Made by a program: the position numbers and the translations under genes. Positions 15,890 to 23,587 of a stretch of DNA of 64,000 nucleotides are shown piece after piece. The first letter of the stretch is position 1, and each line of letters starts with the position of its first letter. The DNA is from JBHJGM01 sp964405825. GTDB lineage: Bacteria; Verrucomicrobiota; Verrucomicrobiia; Opitutales; JBHJGM01. The notes beneath the pieces are model-generated. The model was not told where the DNA came from. It did not search any database and saw nothing but the letters and a program-made list of their open reading frames with translations. Location of the stretch: the NCBI GenBank assembly GCA_964405825.1, contig CAYOPI010000003.1, positions 33,574 to 97,573 on the forward strand. The letters run 5' to 3'.

Positions 15890-16744
15890 ATGACCACCGC
15901 CCTCACGCCCACTGGACGCCACCCCGGCGCCAGCCGCTCCCGTTTGAACGATGCTCAGGTGTCCGAATACCGCCGGGAGGGCTTCACGATTCTCAACGAG
16001 CCGATTCTGTCGGCGGCGAAGTTTGAGGGACTGAAGGCGCATTTTGAAAAGAAGCTGGCGCAGTGGCCGGCGGACCAGCGTCCCGAGGGCATGGACGTGC
16101 CGCACTTCACCGACCCGGCGCTGTTTGAGTGGATTTTTGACGACGCGATCCTCGACCTGGTGGAGCCGTTGATCGGTCCGGACATCGCGTTGTTTTCGAC
16201 GCACTTCATCTGCAAGCCTAAGGGGGATGGCCGCCGGGTGCCCTGGCACGAGGATTCGGCGTATTGGAAGACGGCGGTGAGCCCGATGGAGGTGGTTACG
16301 GTGTGGCTGGCCATCGACCCATCGACCAAAGCCAACGGCTGCATGCGGGTGATCCCGCGCACGCACGAAGGCACCGACCAGGCCGGCTTTTCCGACTACG
16401 ACGAGGTCGACCCGAACCAGAATGTCTTTCCGACGGAGATCACGCCAAAGCAGCGCAACGACGCGTTGGCCGTCGATCTCGAGTTGCAGGCCAACGAAGC
16501 CTCGCTGCACGACGCCAAGCTGATGCACGGCTCGGAGGCCAACACCAGCGACATCCGCCGCTGCGGCTACACCATGCGGTTCATGCCTTCGTCGGTGAAG
16601 CTGTCGGAGAAGAACCAGGCGTATCACCAGCTGTACCTGGCGCGCGGCAAGAACCTATCGGGGCAGACCTGTTACGGCGACCCGGGCCAGGCCTACGACG
16701 CACTGCGCGAGTCCCGCCTCAAGCGCGGCAAGGCGGGGCACTAG
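15890..16744 (+). CDS. Phytanoyl-CoA dioxygenase (PhyH) family protein
   Basis: 284 residues from the ATG at 15890, preceded by GGA about 7-9 bases upstream; a TTG 15 codons earlier is rejected. This is an Fe(II)/2-oxoglutarate-dependent oxygenase. The iron ligands are visible as WHEDSAYW (His-x-Asp) and HDAKLMHGS (distal His), with the 2-oxoglutarate Arg region RCGYTMRFMPS downstream. The DGYRREGFTILNEP-like opening and NGCMRVIPRTH are also typical. The substrate is unknown; bacterial members hydroxylate varied small molecules. The divergent AraC regulator suggests that it is induced by a specific compound. Confidence 0.88.
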   Translation: MTTALTPTGRHPGASRSRLNDAQVSEYRREGFTILNEPILSAAKFEGLKAHFEKKLAQWPADQRPEGMDVPHFTDPALFEWIFDDAILDLVEPLIGPDIALFSTHFICKPKGDGRRVPWHEDSAYWKTAVSPMEVVTVWLAIDPSTKANGCMRVIPRTHEGTDQAGFSDYDEVDPNQNVFPTEITPKQRNDALAVDLELQANEASLHDAKLMHGSEANTSDIRRCGYTMRFMPSSVKLSEKNQAYHQLYLARGKNLSGQTCYGDPGQAYDALRESRLKRGKAGH

Positions 16745-17013
16745 GCCTTTCGCATTGCCTGGGCCAAGGCCCGGAAGCTCGGCGTTTTTCCCGTGGCGGG
16801 AGCGCTGCCGGCACCTTGTGGCCATTTCCCATGGCAAAGGCCGATGCGGCGGATCGGATTTCTGAGGCAAGCCCGTCGACGTAGCTCGAAGCGAGGGGGA
16901 CGCGCAAATGGAGGCAAGCCTCAGCGTAAGACAGCCTGTTAGATTGTTCGTTGACTCGGCCTGGCGACGAACTATTATGCGCGACGAACCTCGCTCACCT
17001 CGAAATTGCTCCG

Positions 17014-19542
17014 ATGAAACTCCTTGCGGCTGTTCGTTCACTGTGTGCTGTCACCACTCACCGCGGGCTCCCGGGCCTGCTCGCGCTCGCGTTTTTGGGG
17101 GCGGTCTCGACTGCCTCGGGCCAGCTTCAGGAGGACTTTGATTTCGATTATGTCTGGGGCGGGGGCGGCGCCCCCGCCCTGATGGAGTGGACGGATACGG
17201 AGCCGGGCGTCAATCCGGTGACGGGTTGGTTCGTCGACCTCATTGCAACAACGCTGTTTCCGCAGTTTGACGACGAGACCGCATCGCTGCCGGGCGGCGA
17301 ACTGGACCTGGACGGCACGATTCAGATCGAGGGATTTGTGGTCGGGCGCACGGGCATCTTCAACCTGCGTGGCCAGCTGACGCTGCTCGACTTCATGGCG
17401 GTCGACGGCGGCGAGATTAACTTTTTCAACAACGGTCAGCTGCGTCTGACCGACCTGAACAACTTCATTGCCAACGGCGGGACGTTTCTGGGCGACGACG
17501 GCACCGCGAGCATCCGAGGCAACTTCACGAACGGGTTCTTTGAGTCGGACCCGCTCTCGCCGCCAAACCCCGGGCTGGTGCTGGCCGACGGGGGCAATCT
17601 GTTCTTCAACGAGAACGGGCGGACGTTTTTGAACACGATCGCCGGAACGGTGCGGGCGGTGGGCAACTCGAGGGTGAGTTTCCAGAGCCAGCGCGTGGTG
17701 CTCGACGGCGGCGACACGACCGGCGACGGCACCCTTGAGGTGACCGGCAACAGTACGGTGGTCTACCGTTCGGGAAACGTTCTGAACCCGCTGGAGCTGC
17801 GGGCGGGGATTCTCGACCTGGGAAACGCCAACGCACCGTCGGGACAAACGGCCCGGTTTATCGCAAACGCGGCACCGGGGCCCTTCCGCGTGGATGTTTC
17901 GGGGGACATTCCGGACGGGGTGGCGCTTTCAATCGTGGACGGGAGCACGTTGTTTGTGCCGGAGCCGTTCGAGAATTCGGGTGACCTGACCTTTGCGGGC
18001 CCGCAGGGCTCGGCGCTGCAGACGAGATTCTCCACCGGGGGTACCTTCACCAACAGCGGTCAGCTGACCTTCCGCAACGCCGACGTCAACGAGACGAACA
18101 AGCACCGGATTCTGAAGGATCTGGTGAACGCACCGACGGGGATGATCCGGGTGACCGACGCCTCGAACCCGCGGCTGAACGTTGTGCTGAACAACGGCTC
18201 TTTCGACATCGAGGCCGGGACGCGGGTGGATTCCTCGACGAGCTTTCGGCATACCGGCGGGACGCTGAACGTTGACGGGGAACTGTTCGCCCTGGGGGCG
18301 GGCCTGCTTGAATGGAGCGGCGGCAATCTGACCGCGACGACGGGTCTGCCGACGTTGGCCTTCACCGGATTCCGCAGCTTCCCGGGGCAGTCGATCATTG
18401 TCGGTGCCGGGCAGACCGCGCCGGTGCGCCTGCTGATGATCGAGCCGGGCGAGGGCCTGCTGAACTACGATGACGACGAGCTGTCGGCCGGGCAGGTGCT
18501 TGAGATTCAGAATGACAACACCAATCGCAGGATTCGGATGAACGACGATTTCGTGAACCGCGGGACCATCTTCACGAACGGGGACAGCTCGGTGCGGTTT
18601 GAGCCCGGCGGGACGACGATGACCAACTTTGGACTGATGGACTTGAGCGGCTTGCCGGGTTCGACGCAGGCACAGCGGGAGGTTGCGGACATCGTGAACT
18701 TTACGAACCACAACGAGCTTGTTCTGAAAAACAGTCTCCTGCTGCTGAGTCGCTTTGCCGGGTCAAACTACATCCAACCGGAGACGGGGTCGCTTTCGAT
18801 TGAGTTGCGGGGTACGGGAGCGGGCCAGTTCGACCGGGTGCAGGCTTCGGGCGGCGCCCAGATTGCCGGGACGGTGAAGCTGAAGGTGGCTTCGAGCTAC
18901 GCGCCGAGTCTGGGCGACACGGTCTCGATTCTGCAGACCAACTTTGCGCCGAACTTTGATGTGTCGGGTGAGTTCACCACGGTGGAGGGCGTGTCGCTCG
19001 GGACGGTGAACGGTTTTGACGCCTCGCTGGCGGTGACCTACCGGCTGGATTTTGTGGACGTGACGGTGGCCAAGACGGGGGATCTCAATCTGGACACGAC
19101 CGTCGATGCGACCGACCTGCTGGCGCTGGGCGGGAACTTTCGCGCGGACGGCAGCTGGGCCACGGGGGACGTCAACGGCGACGGCTTCGTGGATGAAGCG
19201 GATCTGGATTTGATTGCGGCGAACTTTACGGGCGGCGCGATTTCGCGGGCGCAGGCGGCCAGCCTGGCCGGGATCACCGCAGCCCCCCTGTTGATTTTCG
19301 AGATTGAATTCGTCGATGTGGCAGGTGTGCCGACGTTTGAGGTGCGCATGGACGCAGGCCGGGAGTCGACGCTGGGCGATGCGCAATTCACCGACGATCT
19401 GACGCAGAGCTTCCGCGCGTTCACGGTGTTTGGCGGGACCAAGTCGAGCGGGATGCTGGGGGTTGAACCGATTGTGCGTTACCGGTTCCCACTCAGCTCA
19501 AACGATCAGCTGTTCGCCCGTCCGCCGCCGCCCGCACCGTAA
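17014..19542 (+). CDS. Secreted repeat protein with C-terminal-region dockerin motif
   Basis: 842 residues from the ATG at 17014. A signal peptide covers about residues 1-36 (LPGLLALAFLGAVSTASGQ). The body is rich in Gly/Asn/Thr with repeating short beta segments (NNGQLRLTDLNNFIANGGTF, FTNSGQLTFRNADV), suggesting a beta-helix. At about residues 689-738 lie two calcium-loop repeats, GDLNLDTTVDATDLLALGGN and GDVNGDGFVDEADLDLIAAN, the type I dockerin pattern. A further domain of about 100 residues follows. No cohesin partner or PEP-CTERM anchor is visible. It probably acts at the cell surface or outside; adhesion or matrix binding is a guess. Confidence 0.75.
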   Translation: MKLLAAVRSLCAVTTHRGLPGLLALAFLGAVSTASGQLQEDFDFDYVWGGGGAPALMEWTDTEPGVNPVTGWFVDLIATTLFPQFDDETASLPGGELDLDGTIQIEGFVVGRTGIFNLRGQLTLLDFMAVDGGEINFFNNGQLRLTDLNNFIANGGTFLGDDGTASIRGNFTNGFFESDPLSPPNPGLVLADGGNLFFNENGRTFLNTIAGTVRAVGNSRVSFQSQRVVLDGGDTTGDGTLEVTGNSTVVYRSGNVLNPLELRAGILDLGNANAPSGQTARFIANAAPGPFRVDVSGDIPDGVALSIVDGSTLFVPEPFENSGDLTFAGPQGSALQTRFSTGGTFTNSGQLTFRNADVNETNKHRILKDLVNAPTGMIRVTDASNPRLNVVLNNGSFDIEAGTRVDSSTSFRHTGGTLNVDGELFALGAGLLEWSGGNLTATTGLPTLAFTGFRSFPGQSIIVGAGQTAPVRLLMIEPGEGLLNYDDDELSAGQVLEIQNDNTNRRIRMNDDFVNRGTIFTNGDSSVRFEPGGTTMTNFGLMDLSGLPGSTQAQREVADIVNFTNHNELVLKNSLLLLSRFAGSNYIQPETGSLSIELRGTGAGQFDRVQASGGAQIAGTVKLKVASSYAPSLGDTVSILQTNFAPNFDVSGEFTTVEGVSLGTVNGFDASLAVTYRLDFVDVTVAKTGDLNLDTTVDATDLLALGGNFRADGSWATGDVNGDGFVDEADLDLIAANFTGGAISRAQAASLAGITAAPLLIFEIEFVDVAGVPTFEVRMDAGRESTLGDAQFTDDLTQSFRAFTVFGGTKSSGMLGVEPIVRYRFPLSSNDQLFARPPPPAP

Positions 19543-19753
19543 GGACAGGCTATGAGGGGGCGGGCCGAGCACCCTCCCGGCTCACTTGGACAGGTGAAAG
19601 CGCTGCAGAAACGCGCCTGTTGGTGGGGCGCAGTTGCAGGGTGCGCGAGGGGGCAAGGCGCGATTTGACTTGGGGCGCGGAGTTGGGGAAGATTGAAGGT
19701 CTTGAAGCGGTTATCCTGACTGAGGATGCCAAGATTTGTCCACTTGAGGCGAG

Positions 19754-21490
19754 ATGATCAAACCCACCACCGAAACACCGACCGAAGCCCCGAAGCTCTC
19801 GAAGAATGAGGGCATCAAGGAGGGCAGTAACTTTCTGCGCGGCACGATTCTGGAAGGGCTGGCGGACGCGTCCACGGGCGCCATCAGCGACGACGACACG
19901 CAGCTGACGAAGTTCCACGGCATCTACCAGCAGGACGACCGCGATCTGCGCTCGGAGCGGCGCAAACAGAAGCTCGAGAAGGCTTTCATCTTTATGGTGC
20001 GCGTGCGCGTGCCGGGCGGGATTTGCACGCCCGAGCAATGGCTGCAGATGGACGCCATCGCCGATTCGCGGGCCAACGGGACGTTGAAGCTGACCACGCG
20101 GCAGGCCTTTCAGGTGCACGGGATTTTGAAGGGCGACTTGAAGCCGGCGATTCAGGAAATCGACCAGGCGTGCCTCGACACGATCGCGGCCTGCGGCGAC
20201 GTCAACCGCAACGTGATGTGCAATCCCAATCCGTACACCAGCGATGCGCACGCCCAGGCCTATGAGCTGGCCAAAGCGATTTCGGCGCACCTGACACCGG
20301 CCACACGGGCGTACCACGAAATCTGGCTGGACGGCGAGAAGGTCTCCGGCGGGGCCGAGGAGGAAGAGCCCATTTACGGAAAGACGTACCTGCCGCGGAA
20401 GTTCAAGACGGTGGTCGCCGTGCCCCCGAGCAACGACGTGGACATCTTCGCGCATTGCCTGGGCTTCATGAGCATCGTTGAAGAGGGCGCGGTGGTGGGT
20501 TACAACGTGACCGTGGGCGGTGGCATGGGCATGACCCACAACAAGACCGAAACTTACCCGCGTCTGGCCGATGTGCTGGGCTTCTGCAGGCCCGAGCAGG
20601 CCGTGGCGGTGGCCGAAGCGGTGGTGAAGGTGCAGCGTGATTACGGCGACCGCGTCGACCGCAAGCACGCGCGGCTGAAGTACACCGTGGAGGATCTCGG
20701 CCTGGACCGTTTCCGCGAGCTGGTGGAGACGCATCTGGACTTCAAGTTGGAAGCGGCGCGGGACTATCATTTTGACAGCAACGGGGATGTTTACGGCTGG
20801 GCCGGCCAGACCAATGGGCGACAGAGCCTGACCCTTTTCATCGAGAACGGGCGCGTACAGGATGAAGGCGCGCACCGGGTGAAGAGCGGCTTGCGGGCGA
20901 TCGCGCAGGTGCACGACGGGGACTTCCGGCTGACGCCGAACCAGAATCTGATCATCGGCAACGTTGACCCGGCCAAGCGGGCGGAAATCGAGACGTTGCT
21001 GGAGGAGTACGGCATTGCCTCGCTGCAGAATCCCACGGGGCTGCGGGCGCGCTCGATGGCGTGCGTGGCCTTGCCTACCTGCGGGCTTTCGCTGGCGGAG
21101 TCGGAGCGGTACCTGCCCAAGCTGGTCGACGAGCTGGACGCGGTGGTGGAGGCCTGCGGGTTGCGCGAGGCTGAAATCAACGTGCGTATGACCGGTTGCC
21201 CGAACGGCTGCGCGCGGCCGTACCTGGGCGAGATCGGTTTTGTCGGCAAGGCACCGGGCAAGTACAACGTGTACCTGGGCGCGGGCTTTGCGGGCGACCG
21301 GCTCAACAAGCTGTACCGGCAGTCGGTCAAGCAGGAGGCGATTGTGCCGCTGCTGCAGCCGATTCTGGAAGACTACGCCCGGAGCCGGACCGACGGAGAG
21401 GCCTTCGGGGACTTCGTGGTGCGGCAGGGGTACATTGCGGCCTCGGGCAACGGGGCGGACTTTCACGCGAATCTGCCGGCGGAGGTTTAG
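19754..21490 (+). CDS. cysI: Assimilatory sulfite reductase, hemoprotein (beta) subunit
   Basis: 578 residues. It reduces sulfite to sulfide with siroheme and a 4Fe-4S cluster. The cluster and siroheme ligands are visible as Cys437-x5-Cys443 (CVALPTCGLS) and Cys482-x3-Cys486 (TGCPNGC). The double ferredoxin-like domains and the LTTRQAFQVHGI substrate segment are typical of CysI; the sulfite-type rather than nitrite-type call rests on overall resemblance. The ATG follows GGCGAG. No flavoprotein subunit (CysJ) gene is adjacent, so electrons must come from a protein encoded elsewhere. Confidence 0.92.
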   Translation: MIKPTTETPTEAPKLSKNEGIKEGSNFLRGTILEGLADASTGAISDDDTQLTKFHGIYQQDDRDLRSERRKQKLEKAFIFMVRVRVPGGICTPEQWLQMDAIADSRANGTLKLTTRQAFQVHGILKGDLKPAIQEIDQACLDTIAACGDVNRNVMCNPNPYTSDAHAQAYELAKAISAHLTPATRAYHEIWLDGEKVSGGAEEEEPIYGKTYLPRKFKTVVAVPPSNDVDIFAHCLGFMSIVEEGAVVGYNVTVGGGMGMTHNKTETYPRLADVLGFCRPEQAVAVAEAVVKVQRDYGDRVDRKHARLKYTVEDLGLDRFRELVETHLDFKLEAARDYHFDSNGDVYGWAGQTNGRQSLTLFIENGRVQDEGAHRVKSGLRAIAQVHDGDFRLTPNQNLIIGNVDPAKRAEIETLLEEYGIASLQNPTGLRARSMACVALPTCGLSLAESERYLPKLVDELDAVVEACGLREAEINVRMTGCPNGCARPYLGEIGFVGKAPGKYNVYLGAGFAGDRLNKLYRQSVKQEAIVPLLQPILEDYARSRTDGEAFGDFVVRQGYIAASGNGADFHANLPAEV

Positions 21491-21573
21491 GGCAAAGCGC
21501 GCGCGGGCGCTTGCGTTGCAGGGGGAATCGGGTTTCTTGCAAGGGTCCGGTCGCCGCCCCGCATGCCTCTTCC

Positions 21574-22053
21574 ATGCGCTTGTCCTATCCCAACGAACCC
21601 GCCTCGCTGGACCGCCTGGAATCCGATCTGGCGGATTTTTCCGCGCGGCAGAAGGTCGAACCGAAAGCGCACTCGGCCCTGCAACTTTGTCTGGATGAGG
21701 CGCTGAGCAATGTCATCGCCCATGCCTTTGAGCCGGGCGAGCGTCACACGATCGAGCTGGAGCTGCTGGCCGATACGCACGGGGTAACGGCAACGCTGGT
21801 GGATTCGGGCAAGCCGTTTGATCCGCTGCGGGAGGCGTTGGCGCGCAATCCGTTGAAGGCCGGGGCAGGTGAGTCCAGCGCGGCGGAGGCGACGGAGGAC
21901 GAGCACGGACCCGGGATGGGCGTCTTTCTGATGCGGCGACTGCTGGACGAGTTGCATTATGTGCGGCAGGACGGACGCAACGTGCTGCGGCTGCACAAGC
22001 GCTTTGAGGCGTCTGGTAACGGGACCCATCCCAAGCAGGTCGCGAAGGGTTGA
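21574..22053 (+). CDS. RsbW-like anti-sigma factor / serine-protein kinase domain
   Basis: 159 residues from the ATG at 21574; an upstream in-frame extension would overlap cysI and was rejected. It is a stand-alone GHKL ATPase domain. The N box is LCLDEALSNVIAHAFEPGER, the G1 region is LVDSGKPFDPL, and the G2 loop is GPGMGVFLMRRLLDEL. Such small kinases phosphorylate anti-sigma-factor antagonists and bind sigma factors in partner-switching systems. No antagonist (STAS) or PP2C phosphatase gene is next to it, so its partners are elsewhere. Confidence 0.85.
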   Translation: MRLSYPNEPASLDRLESDLADFSARQKVEPKAHSALQLCLDEALSNVIAHAFEPGERHTIELELLADTHGVTATLVDSGKPFDPLREALARNPLKAGAGESSAAEATEDEHGPGMGVFLMRRLLDELHYVRQDGRNVLRLHKRFEASGNGTHPKQVAKG

Positions 22054-22095
22054 GAGGGCTCGCCAAGGCTGCAGCGCTGTGGGAGCGTCGGCGCC

Positions 22096-23112
22096 ATGCA
22101 GGTCGCCGTGTACTCCACCAAACCCTACGACGAGAGGTTTCTCGAACGAGCCAATGCCGCCGCCTCGGCCGGGCATTCCCTCACCTATTTCAAGCCGCCG
22201 CTGGATGCCTCGACCGCGCCCGGGGCGAAGGTCTTCGAGGGGGTCTGCGCGTTCGTCAACGATGACCTTTCGCGGCCGGTGCTGGAGGAACTGGCGTCGG
22301 GTTCAACGCGGCTGATCGCGCTGCGCTGCGCCGGTTACAACAATGTCGACCTGCCGGCGGCGACGAAACTGGGGCTGACGGTGGTGCGGGTGCCGGCGTA
22401 TTCGCCGCACGCGGTTGCCGAACATGTCGTGGCGCTGCTGCTGACGCTCTCGCGCAAGACACACCGAGCGTACAACCGTGTGCGGGAGGGGAACTTTGCC
22501 CTGGACGGGCTGCTGGGATTTGACCTGCACGGGTTGACGGTGGGGGTTGTTGGCACGGGGCAGATCGGGGCCATTTTTGCGCGGATTATGTTGAAGGGGT
22601 TTGGGTGCCCGGTGCTGGGTTACGACCCCTACCCCAACGCCGAGCTGGAAAAGGACGGCCTGCGGTACGTGGACCTGCCAGAGATCTTCAGCCAGAGCGA
22701 CATCCTCAGCCTGCACTGCCCGTTGACCGAGGCGACGCATCACCTGGTGGACGAGGCGGCGCTGGCGCAGATGAAAGACGGTGTGACGTTAATCAACACA
22801 TCACGGGGTGCGCTGGTGGACACCGAGGCGGCTCTGGAGGCGTTGCTCAGCGGCAAGCTCGGTCATCTGGGTCTGGACGTGTACGAAGAGGAAGCCGGCT
22901 TGTTCTTCGAGGATCACTCCGCGCACATCATTCAGGACGATGTGATCATGCGCCTGACGACGTTTCCGAACGTGCTGATCACCGGGCACCAGGCCTTCTT
23001 TACTTCGAATGCGCTGGAGAACATCGCGGAGACCACGGTGGGCAACATCAATGCGATCGAGCGCGGGGAAGAATGTGCGAACGTGGTGGAGCCGGCGGCG
23101 CAGGAACGATGA
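22096..23112 (+). CDS. ldhA: 2-hydroxyacid dehydrogenase, D-lactate dehydrogenase type
   Basis: 338 residues. It is an NAD-dependent D-2-hydroxyacid dehydrogenase, most like fermentative D-lactate dehydrogenase. The nucleotide-binding loop is VGVVGTGQIGAIFA. The catalytic residues lie in NTSRGALVDTEA (Arg), LDVYEEEAGLFF (Glu) and LITGHQAFFT (His). The phrase HSAHIIQDDVIMRLTTFPN is typical of the LdhA branch. A GGGAG lies about 10 bases before the ATG. It starts 42 bp after the RsbW-like gene. Reaction direction and preferred acid are inferred. Confidence 0.9.
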   Translation: MQVAVYSTKPYDERFLERANAAASAGHSLTYFKPPLDASTAPGAKVFEGVCAFVNDDLSRPVLEELASGSTRLIALRCAGYNNVDLPAATKLGLTVVRVPAYSPHAVAEHVVALLLTLSRKTHRAYNRVREGNFALDGLLGFDLHGLTVGVVGTGQIGAIFARIMLKGFGCPVLGYDPYPNAELEKDGLRYVDLPEIFSQSDILSLHCPLTEATHHLVDEAALAQMKDGVTLINTSRGALVDTEAALEALLSGKLGHLGLDVYEEEAGLFFEDHSAHIIQDDVIMRLTTFPNVLITGHQAFFTSNALENIAETTVGNINAIERGEECANVVEPAAQER

Positions 23113-23119
23113 GAGGGTC

Positions 23120-23135
23120 TCACGCAGGCACGGAG
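23120..23135 (+). repeat. Left inverted repeat flanking the GxxExxY gene
   Basis: TCACGCAGGCACGGAG on the plus strand. It matches the reverse complement of 23535-23552 (TCACACAGAGGCGCGGAG) at 14 of 16 positions with one two-base gap. The two copies point toward each other and bracket the interrupted GxxExxY gene. Confidence 0.55.
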
Positions 23136-23139
23136 AAAC

Positions 23140-23526
23140 TCATGATGGAAGCTTGCCGTTGATCACTCGCGTAACTCCGTCGCGCATCAGCGCCTCACCG
23201 AAGTTGAGCAGATAGCCCAGTTTCAGGCCGGACAGCTTGAGTCAGGTCAGTACCTGCTTCTTGTGGGCGGGGTGTCGTTGCTCGACCGACTTCACTTCAA
23301 ACAAGACCCTTTGCTCTACGATCCGATCGGCACGGAAACCGTTGTCGAAAGGCTCGCCCTCAAACTCGAAAGGGATCGCCTTCCGGGCCTCTACCGCCAG
23401 ACCGCGCCGAGACAGGCGACGAAAAAGTACGGCCTCGTAAACACTCTCCAGGAGGCCTGGACCAAGACCACGGTGAATCGCGATGGATTCCTCCACGAGC
23501 GCAGTTCCGAAGCTGTTCTGGTCCAT
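23140..23526 (-). pseudogene. GxxExxY-family protein gene, interrupted by an in-frame TGA
   Basis: From the ATG at 23526 the reading frame gives MDQNSFGTALVEESIAIHRG and the naming motif GLLESVY, then FRADRIVEQRVLFEVKSVE and HPAHKKQVLT. There an in-frame TGA at 23242-23244 ends the 94-residue product. The same frame continues without further stops as LKLSGLKLGYLLNFGEALM and RDGVTRVINGKLPS to a TGA at 23140-23142. Joined, these give the usual family length of about 128 residues. The family looks like a small nuclease-like or ligand-binding fold (D...E.K pattern) without proven function. GC in a 60-base sample is about 53%, lower than its neighbours. Confidence 0.8.
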
Positions 23527-23576
23527 CTCTGTGCCTCCGCGCCTCTGTGTGAAAAAGCCTCGGCTGAGGCACAGAG
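23527..23576. repeat. Palindromic element directly before the GxxExxY start codon
   Basis: CTCTGTGCCTC (23527-23537) and GAGGCACAGAG (23566-23576) are perfect 11-bp inverted repeats separated by 28 bases and touch the ATG at 23526. The spacer holds the right-hand cassette repeat (23535-23552). Sequences of this CAGAGGCGCGGAGGCACAGAG type are commonly seen in front of GxxExxY genes in unrelated bacteria (recollection, not checked). Confidence 0.7.
23551..23570 (-). terminator. Intrinsic terminator after the GH10 gene
   Basis: On the minus strand, 17 bases past the GH10 stop, GCCTC-AGCC-GAGGC forms a hairpin followed directly by TTTTTC. It would end the xylanase transcript. It lies inside the palindromic element upstream of the GxxExxY gene, so the repeat may supply the terminator. 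Confidence 0.6.
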
Positions 23577-23587
23577 AACGGGGGGCG

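Noticed and set aside
16745..17013. A terminator or small gene between the oxygenase and dockerin genes
   Set aside because: GGGCCAAGGCCC (near 16761) leaves too small a loop for a stable hairpin, and no reading frame with a plausible start is present.
19543..19753. A riboswitch or leader element before cysI
   Set aside because: No recognisable conserved aptamer core or terminator could be folded by eye in the 211 bp.
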